Origin: Flagellimonas onchidii
Lineage (GTDB): Bacteria > Bacteroidota > Bacteroidia > Flavobacteriales > Flavobacteriaceae
Assembly (NCBI RefSeq): GCF_004804315.1
Contig: NZ_SRXX01000001.1
Coordinates: 310,001 to 374,000, forward strand
Direction of reading: 5' to 3'
DNA: 64,000 nt
Shown here: piece after piece, positions 51,226 to 61,819 of the stretch
Position numbering within the stretch: position 1 is the stretch's first letter
Layout of the letters: each line of letters opens with the position of its first letter
Position numbers and translations under genes: made by a program
The notes under the pieces: generated by a model
The model's database searches: none
Told to the model about the DNA's origin: nothing
What the model saw: only the letters and a program-made list of their open reading frames with translations

Positions 51226-51624
51226 TTAATAAACGTAGCACAATACTTCGCCACCTACGTTTTCTTGTTTGGCCTGCTTGCTGGTCATCACCCCATGGGA
51301 TGTTGATACTATTGCAATACCCAAGCCGTTAAGAACTCTTGGCAAATCTTCTGAACCAGCATACTTACGCAATCCAGGCTTACTTACCCTTTGCAATTTT
51401 TTAATCACCGGCTCTTTGGTAAACTTGTCATACTTCAAGGCGATTTTGATGTTTCCTTGAACCGTATCTTCTTCAAACTTGTAACTCAAAATATATCCTT
51501 GATCGAACAATATTTTGGTCATCTGCTTTTTAAGGTTTGAACCTGGTACGTTAACCACCCTATGACCTGCCCTACTGGCATTTCTAATTCTGGTCAAATA
51601 ATCTGAAATTGGATCTGTTAGCAT
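51226..51624 (-). CDS. rpsH: 30S ribosomal protein S8
   Basis: 132 aa; MLTDPISDYLTRIRNASRAGHRVVNVPGSNLKKQMTKILFDQGYI and STSHGVMTSKQAKQENVGGEVLCYVY match S8. S8 binds 16S helix 21 and in enterobacteria represses the spc operon. Confidence 0.98.
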   Translation of the reverse strand: MLTDPISDYLTRIRNASRAGHRVVNVPGSNLKKQMTKILFDQGYILSYKFEEDTVQGNIKIALKYDKFTKEPVIKKLQRVSKPGLRKYAGSEDLPRVLNGLGIAIVSTSHGVMTSKQAKQENVGGEVLCYVY

Positions 51625-51641
51625 TTTTCTACTTTATCGGT

Positions 51642-51911
51642 TTACCAACTTGCTTTTTTAACACCTGGAATCAAGCCTTGATTGGCCATTTCCCTAAAAG
51701 TTACCCTTGAGATACCAAAGGTTCTCATGTACCCTCTTGGTCTTCCAGTCAATTTGCAACGATTGCGCATACGCACAGGAGATGCATTCTTTGGAAGCTT
51801 TTGCAACGCTTCGTAATCACCAGCTTCTTTTAAAGCTTTTCTCTTCTCAGCATATTTTGCAACCATTTTTGCCCTTTTTACCTCACGGGCTTTCATTGAT
51901 TCCTTAGCCAT
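51642..51911 (-). CDS. rpsN: 30S ribosomal protein S14
   Basis: 89 aa; [88 protein letters not shown] is the non-zinc (C-minus) form, with the [12 protein letters not shown] motif retaining one cysteine. Confidence 0.97.
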   Translation of the reverse strand: MAKESMKAREVKRAKMVAKYAEKRKALKEAGDYEALQKLPKNASPVRMRNRCKLTGRPRGYMRTFGISRVTFREMANQGLIPGVKKASW

Positions 51912-51912
51912 A

Positions 51913-52464
51913 TTAGTTCTTTTTAAAGGGTACTCCCAGTTCGGTTAACAATGATTTTGCTTCTTTATCGGTCTGTGCCGAAGTAACGAAAGTGATATCC
52001 ATTCCGTTAATCCTATTGATCTTGTCAATATTGATTTCTGGGAAGATAATCTGCTCGGTAACACCAAGGTTGTAATTACCACGGCCATCAAAACCGTTAG
52101 CTTTTACTCCCTGAAAGTCACGTACCCTTGGAAGAGCTGAAGTAATCAACCTGTCCAAGAACTCATACATACGCTCACCTCTTAAGGTTACTTTTGCACC
52201 GATAGGCATTCCTTTTCTCAATTTAAAGGAAGCAACATCTTTTTTGGAAAGTGTGGCCACTGCCTTCTGACCAGTAATGTTGGACAATTCTTCAACAGCA
52301 TGGTCAATAAGCTTCTTATCAGAAACTGCAGCACCAACTCCACGGCTAACCACTATTTTTTCCAATTTAGGAACCTGCATTACATTCTTGTAACCAAACT
52401 CCTCGGACAGCGCCTTTATCACGCGTTCCTTATACTCTTGCTTTAATCTTGGAATGTAACTCAT
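51913..52464 (-). CDS. rplE: 50S ribosomal protein L5
   Basis: 183 aa; [44 protein letters not shown] and the [23 protein letters not shown] and [15 protein letters not shown] motifs identify L5. It binds 5S rRNA and P-site tRNA. Confidence 0.98.
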   Translation of the reverse strand: MSYIPRLKQEYKERVIKALSEEFGYKNVMQVPKLEKIVVSRGVGAAVSDKKLIDHAVEELSNITGQKAVATLSKKDVASFKLRKGMPIGAKVTLRGERMYEFLDRLITSALPRVRDFQGVKANGFDGRGNYNLGVTEQIIFPEINIDKINRINGMDITFVTSAQTDKEAKSLLTELGVPFKKN

Positions 52465-52466
52465 AA

Positions 52467-52778
52467 CTAAATTACTTCTTTGGATTTTTTGGCGATCCTT
52501 ACTTTCTTTCCATCTCTTACTTCATATCCAACTCTTGTGGCATCACCAGATTTTGGATCAATCAACGAAAGATTGGAGATATGGATGGGAGCTTCTTTTT
52601 TTACAATTCCCCCTTGCGGGTTCTTTGCACTTGGCTTTTCGTGTTTTGAAACAGTGTTGACACCTTCCACGATAGCTTTGTTCTTTTCACGATCTACATT
52701 AAGAACCTTGCCTTCGGAACCTTTATGGTCTCCTGCGATCACTCTTACTGTATCTCCTGTTTTGATTTTCAACTTCAT
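52467..52778 (-). CDS. rplX: 50S ribosomal protein L24
   Basis: 103 aa KOW-domain protein; [49 protein letters not shown] matches L24, a 50S assembly initiator. Confidence 0.98.
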   Translation of the reverse strand: MKLKIKTGDTVRVIAGDHKGSEGKVLNVDREKNKAIVEGVNTVSKHEKPSAKNPQGGIVKKEAPIHISNLSLIDPKSGDATRVGYEVRDGKKVRIAKKSKEVI

Positions 52779-52794
52779 CTTTCTGATATTTCTT

Positions 52795-53163
52795 TTAAAG
52801 CACCTCTGGAGCTAATGAAACAATCTTCATGAACTGCTTGTCCCTAAGTTCTCTTGCAACTGGTCCAAAAACCCTAGTTCCTCTCATCTCTCCAGTTGGG
52901 TTCAACAATACGCAAGCATTGTCGTCGAAACGGATGTAAGAACCATCAGGTCTTCTTACCTCTTTTTTAGTTCTCACTACGACAGCAGTGGAAACTGAAC
53001 CTTTTTTTACCGTTCCGTTAGGGGCAGCTTCCTTAACGGTTACTACAATTTTATCTCCCAAAGAAGCATATCTTCTTCTTGTTCCTCCAAGTACACGGAT
53101 GGTCAAAACTTCTTTTGCACCTGTGTTGTCCGCTACTTTTAATCGTGATTCTTGCTGTACCAT
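52795..53163 (-). CDS. rplN: 50S ribosomal protein L14
   Basis: 122 aa; [57 protein letters not shown] and the [45 protein letters not shown] end are typical. Confidence 0.98.
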   Translation of the reverse strand: MVQQESRLKVADNTGAKEVLTIRVLGGTRRRYASLGDKIVVTVKEAAPNGTVKKGSVSTAVVVRTKKEVRRPDGSYIRFDDNACVLLNPTGEMRGTRVFGPVARELRDKQFMKIVSLAPEVL

Positions 53164-53165
53164 AA

Positions 53166-53426
53166 TTATTTAGCTCTTTCAAGGATTTCAACCAATCTCC
53201 AGCACTTTGTCTTACTCAATGGTCGGGTTTCCATTATTTTAACGGTATCACCTTCGTTGCAATCATTCTTTTCATCATGGGCAACATACTTCTTGGTCTT
53301 TAAAACGAACTTACCGTACATCGGGTGCTTTACTCGCTTTACCTCTGCAACCACAATGGATTTCTCCATTTTGCTGCTGGTAACAACGCCTATTCTTTCT
53401 TTTCTTAAGTTTCTTTTATCTTCCAT
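53166..53426 (-). CDS. rpsQ: 30S ribosomal protein S17
   Basis: 86 aa; [57 protein letters not shown] is the S17 pattern. Confidence 0.98.
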   Translation of the reverse strand: MEDKRNLRKERIGVVTSSKMEKSIVVAEVKRVKHPMYGKFVLKTKKYVAHDEKNDCNEGDTVKIMETRPLSKTKCWRLVEILERAK

Positions 53427-53439
53427 AAGGCAAAACCAA

Positions 53440-53631
53440 TTATTGTAATTCCCTTTTTGTTAATTCTGTTGCAAGTCTTGCTACTGTCCTCCTAGTCTTT
53501 TTGATCTGCAGAGGGTTTTCCAAAGGAGTAACTGAATGCGCCATTTTTAAATCCGCGTGTTGCTTTTTCAAATCGGCCAACTTTTCCTTTAGCTCTTCAA
53601 TTGAAAGTTCTTTTATCTCTGATTGTTTCAT
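53440..53631 (-). CDS. rpmC: 50S ribosomal protein L29
   Basis: 63 aa from the ATG at 53631 (an upstream in-frame TTG at 53643 would add four residues and is unlikely). [57 protein letters not shown] is the L29 two-helix pattern. It lies near the nascent-chain exit. Confidence 0.96.
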   Translation of the reverse strand: MKQSEIKELSIEELKEKLADLKKQHADLKMAHSVTPLENPLQIKKTRRTVARLATELTKRELQ

Positions 53632-53650
53632 CTTTCTTTCCAATTAAAAA

Positions 53651-54070
53651 TTAAGCGGAATAATCCCTAGCTACGATAAACTTGGTTTTAACCGGCAACT
53701 TCTGTGCCGCCAAACGCAATGCCTCTTTGGCTATGTCGTGCGGAACACCGGCCACCTCGAACATAATCCTTCCAGGCTTGACAACGGCCACCCAATATTC
53801 TGGAGCACCCTTACCTTTACCCATACGTACTTCAAGAGGTTTCTTGGTGATAGGCTTGTCTGGGAAAATTTTAATCCACAATTGACCCTGCCTTTTCATG
53901 TACCTTGTCGCAGCAATACGCGCAGCCTCAATTTGACGGGAAGTAATGAAGTGGGAATCCAAAGATTTGATACCGAACATTCCATTGGAAAGTTGGTGAC
54001 CTCTCTGGGAGTTTCCTTTCATACGTCCCTTTTGGGCTTTACGAAATTTTGTTCTTTTCGGCTGTAACAT
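53651..54070 (-). CDS. rplP: 50S ribosomal protein L16
   Basis: 139 aa; [106 protein letters not shown] is the L16 signature. It organises the A site. Confidence 0.98.
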   Translation of the reverse strand: MLQPKRTKFRKAQKGRMKGNSQRGHQLSNGMFGIKSLDSHFITSRQIEAARIAATRYMKRQGQLWIKIFPDKPITKKPLEVRMGKGKGAPEYWVAVVKPGRIMFEVAGVPHDIAKEALRLAAQKLPVKTKFIVARDYSA

Positions 54071-54090
54071 CTTACCTTTTCTTTATCTTA

Positions 54091-54807
54091 TTATTTTCTA
54101 CGACGTTGTGGTTTTTTACCATCACGTTTGTCGCCTTTTCCTTGACTCTTGGACAATCCTACCAATGGAGAAAGTTCTCTTTTCCCGTAAACTTCACCTT
54201 TCATAATCCACACTTTGATTCCCAATCTTCCATAGGTAGTATGGGCCTCAACCAAAGCGTAATCTACATCTGCCCGGAAAGTTGATAATGGAATCCTTCC
54301 TTCTTTGTAAGATTCTGAACGTGCCATCTCAGCTCCGTTCAAACGTCCTGAAATCTGAATCTTGATACCTTCGGCATTCATACGAATTGCAGCTGCAATC
54401 GCCATTTTAATGGCTCTACGGTATGAAATTCTGCTCTCAATCTGTCTTGCAACACTTGCAGCAACCAAATTGGCATCCAATTCAGGTCTCTTGATTTCAT
54501 GGATATTGATCTGAACCTCTTTGTTGGTGATTTTTTTAAGCTCTTCTTTAAGCTTATCCACCTCTTGACCACCTTTACCGATAATAATACCAGGTCTAGC
54601 CGTGGTAATCGTAATGGTAATCAATTTCAAGGTTCTCTCTATGATGACCCTTGACACGCTAGCTTTTGCCAAACGCGCATGGACATACTTTCTTATTTTA
54701 TCGTCCTCAGCAAGTTTATCGCCGTAATCATTTCCTCCGTACCAGTTGGATTCCCATCCTCTGATAATTCCTAAGCGATTTCCTATCGGATTGGTCTTCT
54801 GTCCCAT
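54091..54807 (-). CDS. rpsC: 30S ribosomal protein S3
   Basis: 238 aa; [35 protein letters not shown], a KH domain ([20 protein letters not shown]) and the C-terminal LIKVWIMKG region identify S3. The tail is Lys/Arg-rich and slightly longer than in E. coli. Confidence 0.98.
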   Translation of the reverse strand: MGQKTNPIGNRLGIIRGWESNWYGGNDYGDKLAEDDKIRKYVHARLAKASVSRVIIERTLKLITITITTARPGIIIGKGGQEVDKLKEELKKITNKEVQINIHEIKRPELDANLVAASVARQIESRISYRRAIKMAIAAAIRMNAEGIKIQISGRLNGAEMARSESYKEGRIPLSTFRADVDYALVEAHTTYGRLGIKVWIMKGEVYGKRELSPLVGLSKSQGKGDKRDGKKPQRRRK

Positions 54808-54816
54808 ATCTTATCT

Positions 54817-55224
54817 CTAGCTTTGAACGTTGTTGTTAGATTCCAAAATCATGGTCACATGGTTGGAACGTTTTCTAATTCTGTGTGCTCTTCCTTGTGG
54901 TGCAGGACGAAGTCTTTTCAACATAGTTCCACCATCCACACGAATTTCCTTGATGTAAAGGTCAGCATCTTCAATACTTGCATCTTCATTCTTGGCTTCC
55001 CAGTTAGCAATTGCAGAAAGTAGCAGTTTTTCAAGCTTTCTGGAAGCTTCCTTTGGGTTGAACCTTAAAATAGCTAATGCCATTTCAATCTGCTTTCCTC
55101 TTACCAAATCAGCGACCAAACGCATTTTTCTAGGTGAGGTTGGGCAGTTGTTCAACTTGGCGATAGCAAGCTGCTTTTTCTCTTCTTTTAACCTTTCGGC
55201 CATTTGTCTTTTACGAACTCCCAT
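54817..55224 (-). CDS. rplV: 50S ribosomal protein L22
   Basis: 135 aa; [30 protein letters not shown] and the loop [34 protein letters not shown] that lines the exit tunnel are characteristic of L22. Confidence 0.98.
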   Translation of the reverse strand: MGVRKRQMAERLKEEKKQLAIAKLNNCPTSPRKMRLVADLVRGKQIEMALAILRFNPKEASRKLEKLLLSAIANWEAKNEDASIEDADLYIKEIRVDGGTMLKRLRPAPQGRAHRIRKRSNHVTMILESNNNVQS

Positions 55225-55231
55225 AGCTTAC

Positions 55232-55510
55232 TTACTTTTTACCTTTGTTTTTAGCTCCTGCATGACCTCTAAAAGATCGTGTAGGTGAAAATTCACCAAG
55301 CTTGTGACCTACCATGTTTTCCGTCACATACACAGGAACAAATTGTCTCCCGTTGTGCACCGCGATGGTTTGTCCTACGAAATCCGGAGTTATCATAGAG
55401 GCTCTTGACCATGTTTTGATAACCGTTTTCTTACCTGATTCTATATTGTTCTGGACTTTCTTTTCCAGACTATAATGAACGTAAGGTCCTTTTTTTAATG
55501 AACGTGCCAT
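55232..55510 (-). CDS. rpsS: 30S ribosomal protein S19
   Basis: 92 aa; [85 protein letters not shown] is the S19 pattern in the 30S head. Confidence 0.98.
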   Translation of the reverse strand: MARSLKKGPYVHYSLEKKVQNNIESGKKTVIKTWSRASMITPDFVGQTIAVHNGRQFVPVYVTENMVGHKLGEFSPTRSFRGHAGAKNKGKK

Positions 55511-55521
55511 TTACTTTTCTT

Positions 55522-56346
55522 TTATTTCTTTCTACGTTCTATGATATATCTATTGGTATCTTTTGTCTTAGAACGTGTTCTGAATCCTTTAGCAGGAATT
55601 CCGTTCTTAGATCTTGGGTGACCTCCAGAAGCTCTTCCTTCACCACCACCCATTGGGTGATCAACAGGGTTCATAGCTACTGGTCTAGTTCTTGGTCTTC
55701 TGCCCAACCATCTGCTTCTACCTGCTTTACCAGATACCAACAATTGGTGGTCAGAGTTGGAAACCGCACCAACGGTTGCCAAACAATTGGCCAAAATCAA
55801 CCTAGTCTCACCAGATGGCAATTTGATGGTAACAAATTTTCCGTCCTTAGCCATCAACTGGGCAAAAGTACCAGCACTACGTGCCATTACCGCACCTTGA
55901 CCAGGTCTTAGTTCGATACAAGAAATAATAGTTCCCAACGGAATCTCGCTCAATGGAAGCGCATTTCCAATTTCTGGAGCAGCTTTGGAACCAGAAGAAA
56001 TCTTCTGACCTACCTGCAAACCATTTTGGGCAACTACATATCTTTTTTCACCATCCTTGTACTCTACCAAGGCGATAAATGCAGTTCTATTAGGATCATA
56101 CTGGATAGAAACCACTTTGGCATCAACACCCTGCTTATCCCTTTTGAAATCGATGATTCGATATCTTCTTTTATGACCCCCACCTCTATGGCGTACGGTC
56201 ATTTTTCCTTGACTGTTCCTACCACCTGACTTTTTTAACGGAGCAAGCAAGCTTTTTTCCGGCTTATCAGTAGTAATCGCGTCAAATCCGTTTACTACTC
56301 TAAAACGCTGTCCAGGGGTTATCGGTTTTAATTTTCTAACTGACAT
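55522..56346 (-). CDS. rplB: 50S ribosomal protein L2
   Basis: 274 aa; [61 protein letters not shown], the central EVGRPLP-like region and the conserved [28 protein letters not shown] (here [15 protein letters not shown]) identify L2. It is required for subunit joining and peptidyl transfer. Confidence 0.98.
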   Translation of the reverse strand: MSVRKLKPITPGQRFRVVNGFDAITTDKPEKSLLAPLKKSGGRNSQGKMTVRHRGGGHKRRYRIIDFKRDKQGVDAKVVSIQYDPNRTAFIALVEYKDGEKRYVVAQNGLQVGQKISSGSKAAPEIGNALPLSEIPLGTIISCIELRPGQGAVMARSAGTFAQLMAKDGKFVTIKLPSGETRLILANCLATVGAVSNSDHQLLVSGKAGRSRWLGRRPRTRPVAMNPVDHPMGGGEGRASGGHPRSKNGIPAKGFRTRSKTKDTNRYIIERRKK

Positions 56347-56355
56347 TTCTCGTCT

Positions 56356-56646
56356 TTATAGATTACTGTAAAAATCAATAATATCACCTTCCGCAACATC
56401 AACAATAGCCTTTTTCAAAGCATTTGTCTTTCCGTGTTGGATACCTGTTTTTGTATAACGACTCCTACGACTTGGACCATAGTTCATGGTTCTCACCTTT
56501 TCTACAGATACACCATAAGTAGCCTCAACCGCCTCTTTGATTTGAAGCTTGTTAGCCTCTGGGTCAACGTAGAAACCATAACGATTGAAAAGCTCGCTAT
56601 CTGCGGTCATTTTTTCCGTAATGATTGGTTTTATCAACACACTCAT
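56356..56646 (-). CDS. rplW: 50S ribosomal protein L23
   Basis: 96 aa; SVLIKPIITEKMTADSELFNRYGFYVDPEANKLQIKEAVEATYGVSVEKVRTMNY is the L23 pattern. It is the docking site for trigger factor and SRP at the exit tunnel. Confidence 0.98.
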   Translation of the reverse strand: MSVLIKPIITEKMTADSELFNRYGFYVDPEANKLQIKEAVEATYGVSVEKVRTMNYGPSRRSRYTKTGIQHGKTNALKKAIVDVAEGDIIDFYSNL

Positions 56647-56653
56647 GATATTC

Positions 56654-57283
56654 TTATTTCTTAAGGTTTGATTCTATTCCTTCCAAAGCACTCTCGGTCA
56701 ATACCAAACTTTTAGCGTTAACTATTTTGTAAGTATTTAACTCTGAACTTGTTACAACTTCAGAACGCTCCAAATTGCGCGACGACAAATATATATTATT
56801 ATTTGAGCCACTCAATACCACTAGAGACTTTTTATTTTCAAGGCCCAAGGAAGCTAAAAAGGCAACAAAGTCCTTGGTTTTTGGAGCTTCAAAATTGAAG
56901 TCTTCAACCACAGTGATAGCTTTTTCTTTTGACTTCAATGTCAAGGCTGATTTACGAGCCAAACGCTTGACATTCTTGTTCAATTTTTGTTGGTAATCTC
57001 TTGGTCTTGGACCGAAGATTCTACCACCACCTCTAAAAACAGGAGACTTGATACTACCTGCTCTAGCAGTACCAGTACCTTTTTGCTTTTTGATCTTACG
57101 GGTACTACCAGTAATTTCAGCTCTTTCTTTAGCTTTATGGTTACCCTGTCTTTGATGTGCCAAATATTGCTTCACATCTAAGTAAATAGCATGCTCATTT
57201 GGCTCTATTCCGAATACATCTTTAGAAAGGTCAACCTTTCTTCCTGTATCTTTTCCTTTGATATCTAAAACTGCAACCTTCAT
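56654..57283 (-). CDS. rplD: 50S ribosomal protein L4
   Basis: 209 aa; [91 protein letters not shown] includes the extended loop that lines the exit tunnel. L4 is the classical autoregulator of the S10 operon in enterobacteria. The ATG overlaps the rplC stop (TAATG). Confidence 0.98.
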   Translation of the reverse strand: MKVAVLDIKGKDTGRKVDLSKDVFGIEPNEHAIYLDVKQYLAHQRQGNHKAKERAEITGSTRKIKKQKGTGTARAGSIKSPVFRGGGRIFGPRPRDYQQKLNKNVKRLARKSALTLKSKEKAITVVEDFNFEAPKTKDFVAFLASLGLENKKSLVVLSGSNNNIYLSSRNLERSEVVTSSELNTYKIVNAKSLVLTESALEGIESNLKK

Positions 57284-57900
57284 TACTTCTCAATTGTTAC
57301 GTAAGCATTTTTGTGACCTGGAACGCAACCCTTAACAACAATAAGGTTTTTCTCAGGTACCACTTTCAACACTCTCAAGTTTTGAACTGTTACTCTATCA
57401 CCACCCATTCTACCGGCCATTTTCATTCCTTTGAAAACTCGGGCAGGATAAGATGCCGCACCAATGGAACCAGGAGCCCTTAATCTGTTATGTTGACCGT
57501 GCGTAGCTTGACCAACTCCAGCAAAACCATGTCGCTTAACAACTCCTTGGAATCCTTTTCCTTTTGATGTACCAATTACATCAACAAATTCACCTTCTAC
57601 AAAAAGATCGGCACCAACGGTGTCTCCCAATTTGTATTCTCCTTCAAAATCACGGAATTCAACGACTTTCTTCTTTGGAGAAGCACCTGCTTTTTTAACA
57701 TGGCCCAATTCAGCCTTGTTTGCACGTTTTTCTGCCTTGTCATCGAAACCTAGTTGAAGGGCACTGTACCCGTCTACCTCTTCGGTTCTGACTTGGGTAA
57801 CCACACATGGTCCAGCTTCAATAACGGTACATGGAACATTTTTTCCATTCTCGTCGAAGATGCTGGTCATGCCGATTTTTCTACCTATTAACCCAGACAT
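57283..57900 (-). CDS. rplC: 50S ribosomal protein L3
   Basis: 205 aa; [52 protein letters not shown], then the characteristic [63 protein letters not shown] loop. It is the first gene after a 160-base structured gap downstream of rpsJ. Confidence 0.98.
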   Translation of the reverse strand: MSGLIGRKIGMTSIFDENGKNVPCTVIEAGPCVVTQVRTEEVDGYSALQLGFDDKAEKRANKAELGHVKKAGASPKKKVVEFRDFEGEYKLGDTVGADLFVEGEFVDVIGTSKGKGFQGVVKRHGFAGVGQATHGQHNRLRAPGSIGAASYPARVFKGMKMAGRMGGDRVTVQNLRVLKVVPEKNLIVVKGCVPGHKNAYVTIEK

Positions 57901-57932
57901 ATTTATTATTTATTAATTATTCATTTTTAAAA

Positions 57933-57982
57933 GCCAATTGCTTGGCAAAAAAATTGGGTCAAAGAAAAGATTCTGTGACCCA
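57933..57982 (-). terminator. Terminator-like tandem hairpins between rpsJ and rplC
   Basis: On the minus strand TGGGTCA (57982-57976) pairs with TGACCCA (57961-57955) and is followed by a seven-T run (57953-57947), then by GCCAA-GCAA-TTGGC (57946-57933) and another T-run. The first stem with T-run is a standard intrinsic terminator or attenuator. The region precedes rplC by about 45 bases. Confidence 0.7.
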
Positions 57983-58011
57983 GATATTTTTCTTTTTCCC
58001 GTTTTTCCTTC

Positions 58012-58056
58012 GCACGCAGCTCCGGACATGTTCACCTTTTTCTTCAAAAGGCGTGC
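58012..58056 (-). promoter_or_regulatory. Candidate RNA leader downstream of rpsJ
   Basis: Immediately after the rpsJ stop the minus-strand RNA could fold with GCACGC (58056-58051) pairing GCGTGC (58017-58012) and an internal CCTTTT/AAAAGG stem (58051-58046 with 58040-58035). It precedes the terminator-like hairpins. A -7-like TAGATTTG (complement of 58056-58063) overlaps its first arm, so a promoter and the structure cannot both be fully used. Confidence 0.4.
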
Positions 58057-58060
58057 AAAT

Positions 58061-58366
58061 CTACACTTTTATTTCGACTTCTACACCACTTGGGAGCTCT
58101 AATTTCATTAAAGCATCAATAGTTTTTGAAGAAGAACTGTAAATATCAAGTAATCTCTTGTATGAACTTAACTGAAATTGCTCTCTTGATTTCTTGTTCA
58201 CGTGCGGTGAACGCAAAACTGTAAATATCTTTTTATGCGTTGGCAACGGAATTGGTCCGGTTACCACAGCACCTGTTGTCTTAACTGTTTTCACAATTTT
58301 CTCAGCAGATTTATCCACTAAATTGTGATCATAAGATTTAAGCTTTATTCTAATTTTTTGACTCAT
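58061..58366 (-). CDS. rpsJ: 30S ribosomal protein S10
   Basis: 101 aa; [101 protein letters not shown] is the S10/NusE pattern. It also participates in transcription antitermination. It lies 12 bases downstream of fusA. Confidence 0.98.
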   Translation of the reverse strand: MSQKIRIKLKSYDHNLVDKSAEKIVKTVKTTGAVVTGPIPLPTHKKIFTVLRSPHVNKKSREQFQLSSYKRLLDIYSSSSKTIDALMKLELPSGVEVEIKV

Positions 58367-58378
58367 CTTGCTGAAAAA

Positions 58379-60505
58379 TTAAGCGGTTACTCCTTTTACT
58401 GATTTAATAACTTCCTCTGCAATATTGGTAGGAGTTTCCGCATAATGTGAAAATTCCATGGTTGAAGTAGCTCTACCAGATGACAATGTTCTTAATGAGG
58501 TAACATAACCAAACATTTCAGATAAAGGCACTTCACCTTTTACCACTTTAGAACCGGCTCTATCACTCATATCGCTTATGGTTCCTCTACGCCTGTTAAG
58601 GTCACCAACAATATCACCCATGTTTTCTTCAGGGGTTAATACCTCAATTTTCATGATTGGTTCCATCAATACCGACCTTGCAGATTTTGCAGCAGCTTTG
58701 TATCCCATTTTTGCAGCCAACTCAAAGGATAGTGAATCCGAATCCACTGGGTGGAAAGAACCATCCTTCAAAGTAACCTTCATACTATCCATCTCAAATC
58801 CAGCCAAAGGACCATTTTTCATAGCCTCTTTAAATCCTTTTTCAACAGACGGGATATATTCTTTAGGAATATTACCTCCTTTAATAGTATTCACGAATTC
58901 TAATCCTACCACTTCCTCATCAGCAGGCTCCATGGTAAAGACAATATCCGCAAACTTACCACGACCACCAGACTGCTTTTTATAGACTTCTCTATGATCA
59001 GCGGATTGAGTGATCGCTTCTTTGTACTCAACTTGAGGTTGGCCCTGGTTTACTTCAACTTTAAACTCACGACGTAAACGGTCAACAATAATATCCAAAT
59101 GAAGCTCGCCCATACCAGAAATAATGGTCTGACCCGAAGCCTCGTCTGTTTTCACCTGGAAAGTAGGATCTTCTTCAGCCAATTTTGCCAAAGACATACC
59201 CAATTTATCCACATCAGCCTTAGTTTTAGGCTCAACAGCAATACCAATTACAGGATCAGGGAAATCCATACTTTCCAATATAATTGGATGTTTCTCCGAA
59301 GACATGGTATCGCCAGTCTTAATATCCTTAAATCCAACTGCTGCACCTATATCTCCAGCTTCTATATACTCAATTGCATTTTGCTTGTTAGAGTGCATCT
59401 GATAAATACGGGAGATACGCTCCTTTTTACCTGAACGATTGTTCAAGATATAAGAACCAGCATCCAAACGACCTGAATATGCTCTAAAGAAAGCCAATCG
59501 ACCTACAAATGGATCTGTAGCAATTTTAAATGCTAAAGCAGAAAATGGTTCTTTTGGATCCGGTTTTCTCGTAATCTCATTTCCAGTATTTGGATCGGTA
59601 CCTACAATATCATCCTTATCTACAGGGGATGGCAAGTAACGACAAACGGCATCCAACAAGAACTGAACTCCTTTGTTTTTGAAAGAAGAACCACAAACCA
59701 TAGGAATGATAGCCCTATCCATAACAGCAGCTCTTAATGCAGCATGAACTTCTTCTTCAGTGATAGAATCTTCATCCTCGAAGAATTTTTCCATCAACTC
59801 CTCATCATATTCAGCCACTGCTTCAATCAATGCAGCTCTGTATTCTTTTACCTCATCTTGCATTTCAGCAGGAATGTCGATAACATCGAATGTAGAACCA
59901 AAGTTCTCATCATGCCATACAATAGCTCTGTTCTTTGCAAGGTCAACGATACCTTTAAAATCAGCTTCCTCACCAATTGGCAAAACAATCGGCACCGCAT
60001 TGGACCCCAACATTTCGCGAACCTGCTTGCACACATTCAAGAAGTTGGAACCTTGACGGTCCATCTTGTTCACAAAACCAATTCGAGGTACTTTATAGTT
60101 ATCGGCCAATCTCCAGTTCGTTTCAGATTGAGGCTCAACACCATCAACCGCACTGAACAAGAACACCAAACCATCCAAAACACGCAACGAACGGTTTACC
60201 TCAACGGTAAAGTCAACGTGTCCAGGAGTATCAATAATATTAAAGTGATATCCTTTTGCATCTGAGGTTGGCTGACCATTTTCAGTTGGAAACTGCCAAG
60301 TACAGGTTGTAGCGGCAGAAGTAATGGTAATACCACGCTCTTGCTCTTGCTCCATCCAGTCCATAGTAGCTGCACCATCGTGCACTTCACCAATCTTGTG
60401 ACTCACACCTGTATAAAAAAGAATACGCTCAGTAGTAGTAGTTTTTCCAGCATCAATGTGAGCTGCAATACCTATATTCCTTGTATATTTTAAATCTCTT
60501 CCCAT
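58379..60505 (-). CDS. fusA: Translation elongation factor G
   Basis: 708 aa ribosome-dependent GTPase that catalyses translocation. G1 [10 protein letters not shown] is near residue 17, DTPGHVDF and [10 protein letters not shown] follow, and domains II to V (e.g. [53 protein letters not shown]) are all recognised. Length is standard. It is 8 bases downstream of rpsG and forms the str operon with rpsL and rpsG. Confidence 0.99.
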   Translation of the reverse strand: MGRDLKYTRNIGIAAHIDAGKTTTTERILFYTGVSHKIGEVHDGAATMDWMEQEQERGITITSAATTCTWQFPTENGQPTSDAKGYHFNIIDTPGHVDFTVEVNRSLRVLDGLVFLFSAVDGVEPQSETNWRLADNYKVPRIGFVNKMDRQGSNFLNVCKQVREMLGSNAVPIVLPIGEEADFKGIVDLAKNRAIVWHDENFGSTFDVIDIPAEMQDEVKEYRAALIEAVAEYDEELMEKFFEDEDSITEEEVHAALRAAVMDRAIIPMVCGSSFKNKGVQFLLDAVCRYLPSPVDKDDIVGTDPNTGNEITRKPDPKEPFSALAFKIATDPFVGRLAFFRAYSGRLDAGSYILNNRSGKKERISRIYQMHSNKQNAIEYIEAGDIGAAVGFKDIKTGDTMSSEKHPIILESMDFPDPVIGIAVEPKTKADVDKLGMSLAKLAEEDPTFQVKTDEASGQTIISGMGELHLDIIVDRLRREFKVEVNQGQPQVEYKEAITQSADHREVYKKQSGGRGKFADIVFTMEPADEEVVGLEFVNTIKGGNIPKEYIPSVEKGFKEAMKNGPLAGFEMDSMKVTLKDGSFHPVDSDSLSFELAAKMGYKAAAKSARSVLMEPIMKIEVLTPEENMGDIVGDLNRRRGTISDMSDRAGSKVVKGEVPLSEMFGYVTSLRTLSSGRATSTMEFSHYAETPTNIAEEVIKSVKGVTA

Positions 60506-60513
60506 TTTATGAA

Positions 60514-60990
60514 CTAGAATCTAAAGTGTGAGAACGCTTTATTGGCCTCAGCCATTTTGTGTGTATCAACTCTTTTCTTCACTGCAGCACCTTCTTCTTT
60601 TGCAGCAGCCAAAATTTCAGCAGCCAGCTTTTGTGCCATGGATTTCTCATTACGCTTTCTTGCGTAGCTGATCAACCATTTCATTGCGGTTGAAATCTTT
60701 CTGTCAGGACGAATCTGCATGGGAATCTGAAATGTAGCACCACCCACTCTTCTACTTCTCACCTCAACATGTGGCATTACATTGGAAAGTGCATCTTTCC
60801 ATAGTTCCAAAGCAGTCTTCTCCTCATCGTTGTTTTTTTCATCAACGATATCAATTGCATCATAGAAGATTTTGAAAGCAACTGATTTCTTACCATCCCA
60901 CATCATCATATTGACGAAACGTGTCACCAACTGATCGTTGAATTTTGGATCTGGCAATAATGGCCTTTTCTTTGCCTGTCTTTTTCTCAT
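60514..60990 (-). CDS. rpsG: 30S ribosomal protein S7
   Basis: 158 aa; [48 protein letters not shown] and the conserved [45 protein letters not shown] identify S7, a primary 16S-binding protein of the head. Confidence 0.98.
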   Translation of the reverse strand: MRKRQAKKRPLLPDPKFNDQLVTRFVNMMMWDGKKSVAFKIFYDAIDIVDEKNNDEEKTALELWKDALSNVMPHVEVRSRRVGGATFQIPMQIRPDRKISTAMKWLISYARKRNEKSMAQKLAAEILAAAKEEGAAVKKRVDTHKMAEANKAFSHFRF

Positions 60991-61010
60991 TACTTCTTGT
61001 TAAAAGTTAA

Positions 61011-61385
61011 TTACTTCTTAGGACGTTTTGCACCATATTTAGATCGTCGTTGTGTTCTTCCGGCAACACCGGCTGTATCCAACGCACCGCGAACGATGTG
61101 GTATCTAACACCTGGTAAATCCTTAACTCTCCCACCTCTAACCAATACTATCGAGTGCTCTTGGAGATTGTGACCTTCACCAGGGATGTATGCGTTCACC
61201 TCTTTACCATTGGTAAGCCTCACCCTTGCAACTTTACGCATTGCAGAGTTTGGTTTCTTAGGCGTAGTAGTATAAACACGCGTACAAACCCCTCTTCTTT
61301 GAGGACACGAATCCAAAGCAGCCGATTTACTCTTCTTGGTAATCGTGGCTCTTCCTTTTCGTACTAATTGTGAAATTGTTGGCAT
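61011..61385 (-). CDS. rpsL: 30S ribosomal protein S12
   Basis: 124 aa; [107 protein letters not shown] includes the PKKPNSA motif at the decoding centre (Lys43 site of streptomycin resistance), where the wild-type lysine is present. First gene of the ribosomal cluster. Confidence 0.99.
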   Translation of the reverse strand: MPTISQLVRKGRATITKKSKSAALDSCPQRRGVCTRVYTTTPKKPNSAMRKVARVRLTNGKEVNAYIPGEGHNLQEHSIVLVRGGRVKDLPGVRYHIVRGALDTAGVAGRTQRRSKYGAKRPKK

Positions 61386-61409
61386 TAAAATTTCTGTTAA
61401 ATAAAATAA

Positions 61410-61424
61410 CCCTCATTTTGAGGG
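61410..61424 (-). promoter_or_regulatory. Hairpin in the rpsL 5' leader
   Basis: CCCTCA (61410-61415) and TGAGGG (61419-61424) pair with a TTT loop close to the predicted start site of the rpsL transcript. It is too small to be a terminator and has no T-run; it may stabilise or regulate the leader. Confidence 0.4.
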
Positions 61425-61427
61425 CTG

Positions 61428-61458
61428 CAAATGTAGTGATTATTCGGAATAATTCAAA
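61428..61458 (-). promoter_or_regulatory. Promoter of the rpsL-fusA-ribosomal cluster
   Basis: The minus strand has TTTG (61458-61455), 19 bases, then TACATTTG (61435-61428), matching the Bacteroidota housekeeping consensus TTTG-N19-TAnnTTTG in both elements and spacing. The predicted start is about 30 bases upstream of the rpsL ATG. It is the best promoter match in the window. Confidence 0.75.
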
Positions 61459-61819
61459 TGCAGTCAAAAATATTTTTCCATATGATAAAATACCCAACCA
61501 TCAATCATAATCATTGAAACGATGCCTATTATATATATAAGGTATTAAATCACCCGAAATTCCCTGACATTTACAATAACATTTACTTAACACTCTGTAA
61601 TTAAACCTTTTCCTGCAGAAAATTCAATCATTTGTATTTCTTTTTGTGATTCTTGAGTAGAAAAAAGACCATAATTGTTAAAAAGTTGCATATTATTCAT
61701 TTTTCAACACTCTTTATAACAAGAAGAAAAATTATGCGCGCATAATTTTATTAAGAAAAAGTTGGATTATTAACATGAAATTATGATTTTAGCGCCTAGC
61801 TAATTCAAATAATTTTAAA
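61459..61819 (+). promoter_or_regulatory. AT-rich upstream region of the SusC-type receptor gene
   Basis: This 361-base region has no ORF. A perfect 22-base palindrome, with centre ATGCGCGCAT and poly-A/T arms, spans 61728-61749, about 70 bases before the receptor ATG at 61820. Several AT-rich tracts surround it. No clear TAnnTTTG box was identified on the plus strand, so transcription control may depend on an activator or an ECF sigma factor. Confidence 0.5.

Noticed and set aside
61730-61750. Palindrome near the SusC-type gene considered as a terminator
   Set aside because: The stem is AT/GC alternating with no T-run on either strand, and there is no upstream gene on the plus strand for it to serve.
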